Origin: Alphaproteobacteria bacterium
GTDB lineage: Bacteria; Pseudomonadota; Alphaproteobacteria; Rs-D84
Direction: 5' to 3'
Assembly: GCA_017962125.1 (NCBI GenBank)
Contig: JAGCVZ010000011.1
Coordinates: 51,764-115,763, forward strand
Length of the DNA stretch: 64,000 nt
Positions within the stretch are counted from its first letter, which is position 1; every line of letters begins with the position of its first letter. The notes under the pieces are model-generated. The model made no database searches, had not been told where the DNA came from, and saw only the letters and a program-made list of their open reading frames with translations. Of this stretch, positions 49,020-57,647 are shown piece after piece. The translations under genes and the position numbers were made by a program.

Positions 49020-49809
49020 TCCCAGATGTCCCAATTCCGCGTTTTGAACGATTTTCTATAAAATCAATAGCATCCATTGCGTATTTGTTATTCTTGACTT
49101 CCTTGCGTACACGGCTAAGGCGTTCCGCCACAGTGCCTTCGGTTTCACGAAATACCGCAGAATAAACAGAATGAATCGCATGCATATCCTCATTAGTAAA
49201 CCCATGTCGCATCAATCCGACACGATTTATCGTTCGATATGTCGCACGTGGGCCATCATATATCGCATACGGTAATATATCGTTCGGCACCCCGGACATT
49301 CCACCAATAAAAGCATTACGTCCAATACGCGCAAACTGTAAAACCATCACGCCACCAGACAAAATTGCATAATCTTCGATTTCAACATGCCCGGCAACCT
49401 GGACCAGGTTAGACATAACCACACTGTTCCCCACCTTGCAATCATGCCCCACATGCGCATTCACCATAATTTGGCAATCATCACCGATAACCGTTCCGTC
49501 TGATGCCGGCGTTCCCGAATGAATTGTCACGTATTCGCGAATCTTGCAACGTTTACCGATACGAAGTCCCGTCATAGTGGATTCATCTTGCCATTTTAAA
49601 TCCTGGCTCATTACGCCAAGAACCGCAAAAGGATAAATGATGGAATCGTCACCAATGTTGGTCTTGCCACCCAATACAACATGTGACACCAATTCAACCC
49701 GATCACCCAAAACAACATCAGGCCCAACAATGCAAAAAGGTCCTATTTTGCAATCCGCACCAATTTTTGCACCCGGCTGTATAACCGCACTTGGATGTAT
49801 TTCTGTCAT
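49009..49809 (-). CDS. lpxA: UDP-N-acetylglucosamine acyltransferase
   Basis: A 266-residue left-handed beta-helix acyltransferase, the first step of lipid A synthesis. About ten hexapeptide repeats run through residues 1-185, starting HPSAVIQPGAKIG. The catalytic region is NAHVGHDC, where His122 corresponds to E. coli His125. The C-terminal helical part starts near RTINRVGLMRHG. lpxB follows directly; lpxD, fabZ and lpxI, often nearby, are not in this window. Confidence 0.96.
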   Translation of the reverse strand: MTEIHPSAVIQPGAKIGADCKIGPFCIVGPDVVLGDRVELVSHVVLGGKTNIGDDSIIYPFAVLGVMSQDLKWQDESTMTGLRIGKRCKIREYVTIHSGTPASDGTVIGDDCQIMVNAHVGHDCKVGNSVVMSNLVQVAGHVEIEDYAILSGGVMVLQFARIGRNAFIGGMSGVPNDILPYAIYDGPRATYRTINRVGLMRHGFTNEDMHAIHSVYSAVFRETEGTVAERLSRVRKEVKNNKYAMDAIDFIENRSKRGIGTSGNAE

Positions 49810-49880
49810 GTTTCTACCCCATATTTCTTGTGGATAGTAATCTATAAAAGCAAATTTTGTTATTCAATAAATATAACAAA

Positions 49881-50900
49881 TTATAACAAAAACCGAGCAT
49901 CCGGCCGATTTTCATTCAAATTTAATAAAGAAATCCAAAAAATTCCCATCGCAGTAATTGTAGGCACCTCTATCAAAATTCCAAAAACTGTAACCGCAAG
50001 ACCAACCATTTTATCACACAATCCTGTAACCATAGAACAAGAATGCCACATCGACATCGCAAATAAAACAAACGCCATAAAAACCGTAGCAACAAAAATC
50101 GGAACAGCTTCGGTAAGCAAGAACAAAACCATGCACAACGCCGCCCCAAACCGAACAAACCACTTCAATTTTACATAGGCACTACGATGAATACGACCAC
50201 AAGCCGGAACTATATCAACCGCTAAGGCTGCAACAAGCAATATGCCTGTAACCAAAATCCCAATAAGATGCAAAGGCGTAAGATTACCCAGTTGCCCAAA
50301 TCTGAAAAATTCTGGTTGCATCAATAATGCACAAGTCACAGCGAACATAATTGCAACCATACATGGGACACTGCGCAATCGCCACGCACGCCAACGCCCA
50401 ATCAAAAGACCAAAACATATTGCCCCAATCTGCAAAATTGGCCCCCACCAATTTGATGTATCGCTAAAACCAACCGGTATCATCAAAAGCGCGAACAGGG
50501 CAACATTCACCCACCAACGTCGACGTATACTGGCGTGCGCATTCCCATACCATATCGGCAAAGGAATCGCGCGTGTCTTTGTCCCAATAAACAAACAAGA
50601 CACAAACAAAATCCCCGCAGTAACCCAAGGTAAAAGCGACACCCCATCACGCAAAACATCGTAATTTCCACCCATTAGTACAACCCACGCTATCACCATA
50701 ACAATAGACCAAAAAGCAATGCGTTCTGGGTTTACAAACCCTGTGAGTCCAAGTTTCTTACCATAAAATCGTCCAAACAGATATACCGCAACAAACAATG
50801 GTGTACATAAAACAGCATTCCAGAAAAACGCCGGTGCCGCAACAGCAGCATTATTAAAAGCGCTTACGGCACTGCTTACAACGATGGTATCTTGAAACAT
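49881..50900 (-). CDS. Polytopic membrane protein, 339 residues
   Basis: An unrecognised integral membrane protein with about ten hydrophobic helices and short basic loops (RRRWWVN, RWRAWRLR). The start at 50900 has AAAAGGCAAG upstream. It has no signal peptide beyond the first helix and no enzyme motif I can name. It is divergent from the TrmN6-like gene by 38 bp and ends 71 bp before the upstream end of lpxA. Transport or lipid handling are possibilities, but nothing in the sequence selects one. Confidence 0.8.
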   Translation of the reverse strand: MFQDTIVVSSAVSAFNNAAVAAPAFFWNAVLCTPLFVAVYLFGRFYGKKLGLTGFVNPERIAFWSIVMVIAWVVLMGGNYDVLRDGVSLLPWVTAGILFVSCLFIGTKTRAIPLPIWYGNAHASIRRRWWVNVALFALLMIPVGFSDTSNWWGPILQIGAICFGLLIGRWRAWRLRSVPCMVAIMFAVTCALLMQPEFFRFGQLGNLTPLHLIGILVTGILLVAALAVDIVPACGRIHRSAYVKLKWFVRFGAALCMVLFLLTEAVPIFVATVFMAFVLFAMSMWHSCSMVTGLCDKMVGLAVTVFGILIEVPTITAMGIFWISLLNLNENRPDARFLL

Positions 50901-50938
50901 AAACTTGCCTTTTAATTTTAAACGATTATTATACATAT

Positions 50939-51619
50939 ATGACTAAAAAACAAGGCTTTTTTACCATAATGGGTGGTCGGGTTAAAATGCAACATGGACC
51001 ATACAATCCAACATCCGACGCAGTTTGGCTTGCCGCGTTTGTGGATACGCAACCAAAAACGGTTTTGGATGTTGGTACAGGAACGGGCGCAGTTGCACTT
51101 TGCCTTATGGCACGCATGGATGGAATCGATATGACCGCAATTGATATTTCATCTGAAATGCTGTGCGCCGCGCAACAAAATTTTGAATTAAACGGTAAAA
51201 CCGCTAATTTTATAAATGCCGATATATTATCATGGAAAACGAACAAGACATTTGATTTGGTCGTCACAAATCCACCTTATTTCCAAGGCACCCCCGCCAC
51301 ACACAACGCGCACCATAATGCAAATCTTGGGCTTTGGACGCGCCGTTGCATTGCACGAACACGCCCAAACGGAATGTTCGCAACAATTGTTGATGCCGCG
51401 GCATGCGCACCGGTTATTGCCGAAATGTCCCACCACTGTGGCGATATAAAAATCCTGCCATTATTCAGTAATAAAAACACCGCTGAACGTGTTTTGCTGT
51501 CTTGCCGGGTTGGGCGCGCATCGCACACAACAATCTTTTCAGGATTGCCTATGAATTGCGATGAAGTTTTACGCGACGGATGCACCATCAAAGATAATAT
51601 ATCCGGCCCCCGAATGTGA
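50939..51619 (+). CDS. TrmN6-like tRNA adenine-N6 methyltransferase
   Basis: A 226-residue SAM-dependent methyltransferase. The SAM motif is VLDVGTGTGAVALCL (about 42-56), and the N6-adenine catalytic motif is VVTNPPYF (about 108-115). The N-terminal part (QGFFTIMGGRVKMQHG) resembles YfiC/TrmN6, which methylates A37 of tRNA-Val in E. coli. A HemK/PrmC-type target is a weaker alternative. No ribosome binding site is obvious, and the short gap to the divergent gene leaves little room for a leader. Confidence 0.82.
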   Translation: MTKKQGFFTIMGGRVKMQHGPYNPTSDAVWLAAFVDTQPKTVLDVGTGTGAVALCLMARMDGIDMTAIDISSEMLCAAQQNFELNGKTANFINADILSWKTNKTFDLVVTNPPYFQGTPATHNAHHNANLGLWTRRCIARTRPNGMFATIVDAAACAPVIAEMSHHCGDIKILPLFSNKNTAERVLLSCRVGRASHTTIFSGLPMNCDEVLRDGCTIKDNISGPRM

Positions 51620-51661
51620 TGTCTTGACTATTTAAGAATATTGCACTATGCTGTACCTGTT

Positions 51662-52939
51662 ATGATAAATTTTATAACACGATATTTTACATCTCTTTGG
51701 GCGTTTATTACCGCACCTTTCAGGGCAATATGGCGCCTTATCACGCGAATTTTTCCACCGCGCGAATTTACCGTTATGGATATACCACGTGGCAATGTTT
51801 ACACTTTTCAGCAAAGTAGTTTTTGGCGTTTTACTAAATTTTGTGGTAAAATCGGTCTTTTTGTATGGGCGGCATGGTCAACATACGTATTTTTATATCA
51901 TCGGCCAATGTTACAAACCCGAACTATTCAGTTAGAAAATATGAAGCAAAAATATGCCCATCATATGATTGATTTACAAAATTATCTTGGTAAATACAAT
52001 GAATTAACTAAAAACATAAACGTTATTGATGACAAATTGCTCAAAGACCCAAAAATGGCAAACGAACAAAAGGAAGCACTTATCAATGAACGCCTTAAAA
52101 CATGGGGCGAGTTGGACTTCCTTAAAACACGTGTGACTGAAATGTTTACCGATGAAGATTACGCCCCCGAATATACCAAGGTATCGGATTTGGCGGTGGA
52201 ATACGAATTGACTTTGGCGGAAAACATTGAAATCAAAAAACGCGATATTGAACTTCTCGAAACCGTTGCAAAAATAGTCGATGCAGACAACAAAATTGTT
52301 GATGCGGTATCAAAGTTAGCGGGCGATAAAGTGGCTGAGCTGCGTAATGAATTACGTCATATAAATGGAACTTTGGCCACATTGGGCTTGTCCGAAGGCA
52401 TACTTGTAAAAAATGCGAATCGGTTTTCAAATCAATTTGTTGGTGCGGTATTTGATCCACTTGAAATGGATAAAGAATTGGATACAAAATATCAAAAATT
52501 GGCTGATAATATTGCCCTTTGGAATGGACTTAACAAATTAAAAAAGGCGTTACCAATTGGTGCACCGGTCAAAGATGTGCGTATAACCTCAAAGTACGGT
52601 CGGCGCAAAGATCCATTTAACGGCGAACAAAAACAACACAAAGGTATTGATTTCGCCGGTAAAATTGGCACCGAACTTATGGCGGTTGCGCCGGGACGCG
52701 TTATATCGGCGGGCGAACGCGTTGGATACGGCACAACTGTTGAAATTGACCATGGACTTGGGTTTACGACATTATACGCGCATCTGTCAAAGATAACGGT
52801 ATCACGTGGGGATTGGGTGCGACCGGGAACAATCGTCGGACTTGGTGGCTCTTCGGGGCGGTCAACGGGTCCACACTTGCACTATGAAATACGGTACAAG
52901 GGCGATCCATTTGACCCTGAAAAATTCGTAAAGGAATAA
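51662..52939 (+). CDS. M23-family peptidoglycan endopeptidase
   Basis: A 425-residue protein with an N-terminal cytoplasmic part, one membrane helix (about 57-77, GLFVWAAWSTYVFLY) and a periplasmic coiled coil (about 88-235). The C-terminal M23 (LytM) domain covers about 300-425. Zinc and catalytic residues are in HKGIDFAG (HxxxD) and TGPHLHYEIR (HxH), both intact, so it should be an active DD-endopeptidase. It is immediately followed by the bactofilin gene, 6 bp apart. Bactofilins and M23 enzymes together shape cells in Helicobacter and Caulobacter relatives. The ATG at 51662 is preferred to a TTG at 51641. Confidence 0.92.
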   Translation: MINFITRYFTSLWAFITAPFRAIWRLITRIFPPREFTVMDIPRGNVYTFQQSSFWRFTKFCGKIGLFVWAAWSTYVFLYHRPMLQTRTIQLENMKQKYAHHMIDLQNYLGKYNELTKNINVIDDKLLKDPKMANEQKEALINERLKTWGELDFLKTRVTEMFTDEDYAPEYTKVSDLAVEYELTLAENIEIKKRDIELLETVAKIVDADNKIVDAVSKLAGDKVAELRNELRHINGTLATLGLSEGILVKNANRFSNQFVGAVFDPLEMDKELDTKYQKLADNIALWNGLNKLKKALPIGAPVKDVRITSKYGRRKDPFNGEQKQHKGIDFAGKIGTELMAVAPGRVISAGERVGYGTTVEIDHGLGFTTLYAHLSKITVSRGDWVRPGTIVGLGGSSGRSTGPHLHYEIRYKGDPFDPEKFVKE

Positions 52940-52945
52940 AACAAA

Positions 52946-53308
52946 ATGTTGGCATTTACAAACGCAGATGAAAAGACTTCCCCAACCATAATTGGCGCGG
53001 GATGCAAATTAACCGGCGACATCAAAACCGACCACAGCGTACAAATCCACGGGCATGTTGTCGGCGATATTACCGCGGATACTGTTGTTATTGGACGTGG
53101 TGGCACTGTTGAAGGCAAGATATTTGCCACTAACTTGTTCTTGCATGGGACACTAAACGGTCCAGCAACGGTTGATATTGCAAATGTATTTAGTCACGCG
53201 CAAATGATTGGCACTTTGTCATATCGAACATTAAATATAACCGCCAATACAGGACTTGAATGTAAATTGGCAAAACGCAAAGACACCAAGGATAAAAAAT
53301 ATGAATAA
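52946..53308 (+). CDS. Bactofilin
   Basis: A 120-residue bactofilin (DUF583). The right-handed beta-helix core runs from about 14 to 105, with repeats such as KLTGDIKTDHSVQIHG, HVVGDITADTVVIG and GGTVEGKI. Short polar tails flank it, the C-terminal one being Lys/Asp-rich. Bactofilins polymerise into membrane-associated filaments that localise cell-wall enzymes. The partner is probably the M23 peptidase encoded just upstream. rpiB overlaps its end by 8 bases. Confidence 0.93.
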   Translation: MLAFTNADEKTSPTIIGAGCKLTGDIKTDHSVQIHGHVVGDITADTVVIGRGGTVEGKIFATNLFLHGTLNGPATVDIANVFSHAQMIGTLSYRTLNITANTGLECKLAKRKDTKDKKYE

Positions 53309-53747
53309 AAGTATAAAAAAAGTATTTATTGCCGCCGACCACCGCGGGGTAGGGCTGAAACTCTATCTTATTGAAATGTTAAGTGCATTGGGATATAACA
53401 TGGTAAATTTAGGCACTGACGATTTGAATACACCGGTGGATTTTCCGGATGTTGCAAAAACACTTGCCGATGCAATGTTGGACGAACCTGAAACACGTGG
53501 AATTTTGGTTTGTGGCACCGGCGCAGGCGTTCAAATTGCGGCAAACCGTTATCGTCATATCCGCGCATCACGCTGCGACAGACCGGACCAGGCCCGCGAT
53601 GACCGTTTTCATGATGATATAAATGTTTTGGCACTTGGCGCGGACGATATTGATATTGAAATGGCATTCCTTTGCGCCCAGGCCTTTCTTGAAAGCCCAT
53701 TTGATGATTGCGAAAAACGCCGCCGCAGAATTGAAAAAATATCGTAG
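53301..53747 (+). CDS. rpiB: Ribose-5-phosphate isomerase B
   Basis: A 148-residue RpiB/LacA-type isomerase, interconverting ribose- and ribulose-5-phosphate in the pentose phosphate pathway. It opens FIAADHRGVGLK with the phosphate-binding Asp-His, and carries the active-site loop VCGTGAGVQIAANR and RFHDDINVLALGA. The start at 53301 gives the usual N-terminus and overlaps the bactofilin gene by 8 bases. It ends with TAG. Confidence 0.93.
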   Translation: MNKSIKKVFIAADHRGVGLKLYLIEMLSALGYNMVNLGTDDLNTPVDFPDVAKTLADAMLDEPETRGILVCGTGAGVQIAANRYRHIRASRCDRPDQARDDRFHDDINVLALGADDIDIEMAFLCAQAFLESPFDDCEKRRRRIEKIS

Positions 53748-53757
53748 TATAAGTAAA

Positions 53758-53779
53758 AAACCGCCCATTTGGGCGGTTT
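53758..53779 (-). terminator. Intrinsic terminator between rpiB and leuS
   Basis: AAACCGCCC-ATTT-GGGCGGTTT 9-bp stem. On the minus strand it ends in TTTTTTAC, so it best serves leuS, but it may also stop rpiB. Confidence 0.85.
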
Positions 53780-53780
53780 C

Positions 53781-53809
53781 ACTAACCACTAACACTTATC
53801 ACTATTTCT
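53781..53809 (-). repeat. 3'-UTR repeat with tandem stop codons (leuS copy)
   Basis: On the leuS strand: AAA TAG TGA TAA in frame, then GTGTTAGTGGTTAGTG, then the terminator. 53787-53809 is identical to the dnaK copy at 3291-3313 over 23 bases. Confidence 0.65.
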
Positions 53810-56207
53810 TCACCACAAAATTCACCAATTTCTTTGGCACGACGATGTTTTTGATGATTTCTGCGCCTGCAAGTTTCGGAGCGACCGTATCGCGCGCAAT
53901 CTGAATCAAATCCGCATCGGTCGCGTTCAAATCCGCAACAAATTCACCAACACGTTTGCCATTTATGGTTATCGCAAATGTGGTCGTGGTTTTTACCAAT
54001 TTTGACGCGTCAAATGTCGGCCAAGGTTCGAACACTAACATATCCTTGTGTCCCAACTTTTCCCACATTTCTTCGGTCAAATGCGGTGCAAAAGGATTTA
54101 ACACCTGAATCAACACTTCATACGCCCGCCGCGGCATTTTGCCACCAGAAAACGCGTTCAAAAATTCCATCATAGCCGAAATCGCGGTATTAAACTTCAT
54201 GCCGTCCAATCTTTCGGTCACATCGGCAACAAGGCGATTTATCAAAACATCTTGTTCCGCCGTCGGCGCATCGTTTGTTAAATTATCACTTGCCGCCTCT
54301 ACCCGACGCAGGAAACGTTCAACCCCGCGCAAAGTATCTTCGGACCAATTCATATTATTCTGTTCCCACGGCGCAAGGTAAAGTATGGCAAGCCGGCACG
54401 CATCCGCGCCAACACGCGCCACCACATCGGACGAAGGCACAACATTTCCGCGTGACTTTGACATTTTTTGCCCGTCCACACCCATAATAAGACCGTTACT
54501 GGTACGCTTTTTATATGGTTCTACACCCGGAACATAGCCCAAATCTGCCAAAACTTTATACCAAAAACGCGAATAAAGCACATGCCGCGTTGTATGTTCC
54601 ATACCCCCATTATAGTGATCAACCGGCATCCATTTGTCCAACTGTGCCCGCGAACAAAACTCTTTATCATTATGCGGATCAAGGTAACGCATAAAATACC
54701 ACGAAGACCCAGCCCACTGTGGCATAGTGTCTGTTTCACGCTGCGCCAGCCCACCACAAACGGGGCAGGTTGTCTTTATCCAATCAGTTGCCCGCGCAAG
54801 TGGGCTTTCGCCAGTATCCGTCGGTTTGTAATCTTCCATATACGGTTGCAACAACGGCAATTCGGATTCAGGCACAGGTTGCCAACCACACTTTTCACAA
54901 TACACCATCGGTATAGGTTCGCCCCAATACATTTGTCGCGAAAAACCCCAATCTTTCAGTTTGTATTTCTTGGTCCCACGCGCAAAGCCATGCTCAGCCC
55001 CATACTTTATCGCGGCGGCGATGGCCGTTTCTTTATCCATTCCGTCAAGGAATTGCGAATTTATATGCGTTCCGTCACCTTCCCATACCTTGTCGGGTTC
55101 ACCACCCGCCAAAACAGGAATAATTTCAAGGCCGAATTTCTTGGCAAAGTCCCAGTCGCGCGAATCGTGCGCCGGCACCGCCATAATCGCGCCAAAGCCA
55201 TAGTCCGCCAAGACATAGTCCGATATAAAGATTGGAATTTCCCGACCATTAAACGGATTTGTCGCCATCACACCTTCAAGTTTTACACCGGTTTTATCCT
55301 TGGTAACATCAGTGCGTTCAATTTCGGATTTCGCCTTAGCCCTTGCGATATATTCGCGTACCGCATCCACATTTTCAATACGCCCTTCGTCAATCCATTT
55401 TTGAACAAGTTTATGTTCCGGCGCAATAACACAGAACGTAACCCCAAATATAGTATCAACGCGCGTGGTATAGACCGTCATAATATCATCGCCAACCCGA
55501 AAATCGACATCCGCACCATACGAACGCCCAATCCAGTTTATCTGCATAGTTTTGACCTTTTCGGGATAATCAACCAAATTCAGGTCATCAATCAAACGAT
55601 CGGCGTATTTGGTCATCGCCAGATTCCATTGCAGTTTCATTTTCTTTTCAACCGGCCCATGACAGCGTTCACAGCACCCGTCTTCCAATTCTTCGTTGGT
55701 AAGGTTCGTTTTGCAATTCGGGCACCAATTCATCGGCAATTCAGACTTATACGCTAATCCGGCCCGCCAGAACTGAATAAACATCCACTGTGTCCATTTA
55801 ATATATTCCGGATCTGATGTTGCGATTTTGGAATCAGGATCAAACGAAAGTCCCATAATGGAAATATCTTTTTCAAAGATTTTAATCAGTTCCGCAACAG
55901 AATCCCGCGGATGCTTTCCAATCTTGGTCGCATATTTTTCTGACGAAATACCCATAGAATCATACCCAATCGGGAAAAGGACATCAAAGCCCCGCATACG
56001 CTTATACCGCGCCATAACATCCATACCCGTATAAGGCAACATATGACCGACATGCAGCCCAGACCCAGACGGGAAGGGGAATTCAATCAAATTATAGTAT
56101 TTTGGCTTTGACCCGTCGTTTTTCGGGACAAACACACGCGTCTCCGCCCATTTGCGTTGCCATTTTTCATCACGTTCAATTATTTTTTTTATATCATCCG
56201 ATGCCAT
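53802..56207 (-). CDS. leuS: Leucyl-tRNA synthetase
   Basis: A 801-residue class Ia synthetase, slightly shorter than the usual 860. HIGH is present as HVGHMLPYTG near the N-terminus, KMSKS as GQKMSKSRGN. The CP1 editing domain lies in between, around TRVDTIFGVTF, and a zinc-like Cys4 module is near CPNCKTNLTNEELEDGCC. The C-terminal anticodon-binding domain ends with VNFVVKK. It charges tRNA-Leu; two leucine tRNA genes are in this window. AAAGGGG precedes the ATG. Confidence 0.97.
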   Translation of the reverse strand: MASDDIKKIIERDEKWQRKWAETRVFVPKNDGSKPKYYNLIEFPFPSGSGLHVGHMLPYTGMDVMARYKRMRGFDVLFPIGYDSMGISSEKYATKIGKHPRDSVAELIKIFEKDISIMGLSFDPDSKIATSDPEYIKWTQWMFIQFWRAGLAYKSELPMNWCPNCKTNLTNEELEDGCCERCHGPVEKKMKLQWNLAMTKYADRLIDDLNLVDYPEKVKTMQINWIGRSYGADVDFRVGDDIMTVYTTRVDTIFGVTFCVIAPEHKLVQKWIDEGRIENVDAVREYIARAKAKSEIERTDVTKDKTGVKLEGVMATNPFNGREIPIFISDYVLADYGFGAIMAVPAHDSRDWDFAKKFGLEIIPVLAGGEPDKVWEGDGTHINSQFLDGMDKETAIAAAIKYGAEHGFARGTKKYKLKDWGFSRQMYWGEPIPMVYCEKCGWQPVPESELPLLQPYMEDYKPTDTGESPLARATDWIKTTCPVCGGLAQRETDTMPQWAGSSWYFMRYLDPHNDKEFCSRAQLDKWMPVDHYNGGMEHTTRHVLYSRFWYKVLADLGYVPGVEPYKKRTSNGLIMGVDGQKMSKSRGNVVPSSDVVARVGADACRLAILYLAPWEQNNMNWSEDTLRGVERFLRRVEAASDNLTNDAPTAEQDVLINRLVADVTERLDGMKFNTAISAMMEFLNAFSGGKMPRRAYEVLIQVLNPFAPHLTEEMWEKLGHKDMLVFEPWPTFDASKLVKTTTTFAITINGKRVGEFVADLNATDADLIQIARDTVAPKLAGAEIIKNIVVPKKLVNFVVKK

Positions 56208-56379
56208 ATCGCGCCCCTTTGGAATAAATCGACAACGCCAAGATTACCAAACTTATCGCGAGTTATCAAGTTTTTTATATTTTGTGGTATAATAATACCA
56301 TAACGATTTTTCTTGACTTTTCTGGGCGCTTGCGCAATAATACGCCACGAACTTTTAACAAAACAAAGGTAAAACAAAA

Positions 56380-56853
56380 ATGGTGGCGACAAAATCGTTA
56401 AAAAAGTGCGAATTGGATGCTAAATGGTATCTGATTGACGCGACTGATTGCACACTGGGACGTTTGGCGGCATATGTTGCAAACATCTTGCGTGGCAAAA
56501 ACAAACCGACATGGACACCGAACATAGATTGCGGCGATCATGTTATCATTATCAACGCTGATAAAGTGGCTCTTTCTGGGACCAAGGCGGACAAAACAAA
56601 ATTCTATTGGCATACGACTTATCCGGGCGGGATTAAGGAACGCACATTGGGTCAGATGCGCGCTGAAAAGCCGACACAGCTCGTCAAAAATGCCGTCAAA
56701 CGCATGATGGGTCGTCGTACCGCGGTTGCGTTGGCGGACAAACGTCTGACGAAACTGCACGTGTATGCGGGCGCAGAACACAAACATGCCGCACAAAATC
56801 CAATTGTGATTGACTTTGCGGGATTGAATCGTAAAAACAAAAGGGGCGAATAA
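56380..56853 (+). CDS. rplM: 50S ribosomal protein L13
   Basis: A 157-residue L13 with the conserved start [32 protein letters not shown], the [15 protein letters not shown] block and the VKRMMG-R-TAVA region. L13 binds 23S rRNA early in assembly. AAAGG precedes the ATG. It forms the usual pair with rpsI, whose ATG overlaps its TAA by one base. Confidence 0.97.
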   Translation: MVATKSLKKCELDAKWYLIDATDCTLGRLAAYVANILRGKNKPTWTPNIDCGDHVIIINADKVALSGTKADKTKFYWHTTYPGGIKERTLGQMRAEKPTQLVKNAVKRMMGRRTAVALADKRLTKLHVYAGAEHKHAAQNPIVIDFAGLNRKNKRGE

Positions 56854-57395
56854 TGGCAACAGAAACAAAGAAAACAACTGCCAAGGCGACAACGGCAAAG
56901 AAAGCGGCCCCGGCGAAAAAAACAACTACAACCAAAGCAGCAACTAAAACCACAACAAAAACTGTTGCTGCAAAGAAAACAAATGCAACGATTGCGACAC
57001 CGAAATTAAACAACGCAATTTATGCCACTGGAAAACGTAAAGATTCTGTGGCACGCGTGTACTTGATTCCGGGCAAGGGCAACATTGTTATCAACGAACG
57101 CCCAATGGCGGAATACTTCCGTCGTCCTGTGTTGCAGATGATTTTGAACCAACCGTTTGTGGTCACCAAACGCGAAGGCGCATACGACGTATTCGTGATG
57201 GTTATAGGTGGTGGACTTTCGGGTCAGGCGGGCGCGGTAAAACACGGTATTTCCAAGGCATTGGAAAAGTCCGAACCGGATTTACGCGCGGCGTTAAAGG
57301 CTGCAGGATTCTTGACGCGCGACAGCCGTGTTGTAGAACGTAAACACTACGGCTTCCGCAAGGCACGTCGTTCAACACAGTTCGTCAAACGTTAA
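56853..57395 (+). CDS. rpsI: 30S ribosomal protein S9 with N-terminal extension
   Basis: A 180-residue S9. The canonical core of about 128 residues begins near residue 53 ([16 protein letters not shown]) and ends with the expected RSTQFVKR, where the terminal Lys-Arg contacts P-site tRNA. The first 50 or so residues are an added Lys/Ala/Thr-rich disordered tail ([21 protein letters not shown]). Such basic tails often touch rRNA. Start at 56853 overlaps the rplM stop. Confidence 0.97.
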   Translation: MATETKKTTAKATTAKKAAPAKKTTTTKAATKTTTKTVAAKKTNATIATPKLNNAIYATGKRKDSVARVYLIPGKGNIVINERPMAEYFRRPVLQMILNQPFVVTKREGAYDVFVMVIGGGLSGQAGAVKHGISKALEKSEPDLRAALKAAGFLTRDSRVVERKHYGFRKARRSTQFVKR

Positions 57396-57416
57396 TGACA
57401 CAGTGTTAGTTGTTAG
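57396..57416 (+). repeat. 3'-UTR GTTAGT repeat (rpsI copy)
   Basis: The rpsI stop TAA is followed in frame by TGA, then CAGTGTTAGTTGTTAG, then the terminator hairpin. Confidence 0.5.
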
Positions 57417-57421
57417 CACAA

Positions 57422-57446
57422 AAACCGCCTTCGGGCGGTTTTTCTT
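57422..57446 (+). terminator. Intrinsic terminator of rplM-rpsI
   Basis: AAACCGCC-TTCG-GGCGGTTT stem with the stable TTCG tetraloop, followed by TTTCTTG. Confidence 0.9.
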
Positions 57447-57647
57447 GTTGACAGCAACAAATAAATGATTCTATCACATAAACAAAAAAGAAATCTCTAA
57501 CTATGTAAATTTACGCACCCCATATATCGAACTTTGGTTCGAAATGGTCAATTTAACCCACTAAGGAAAAAATACATCATAATAAAGTTGAATTTATGAA
57601 AAAAAGCGTGTATACTTGCGCGGAACATTCACTCAAAGGAAATTATT

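Noticed and set aside
54468..55757. 429-codon open frame on the plus strand
   Set aside because: It lies entirely opposite leuS, whose motifs and length are complete; the antisense frame has low-complexity Arg/His/Phe composition and no ribosome binding site.
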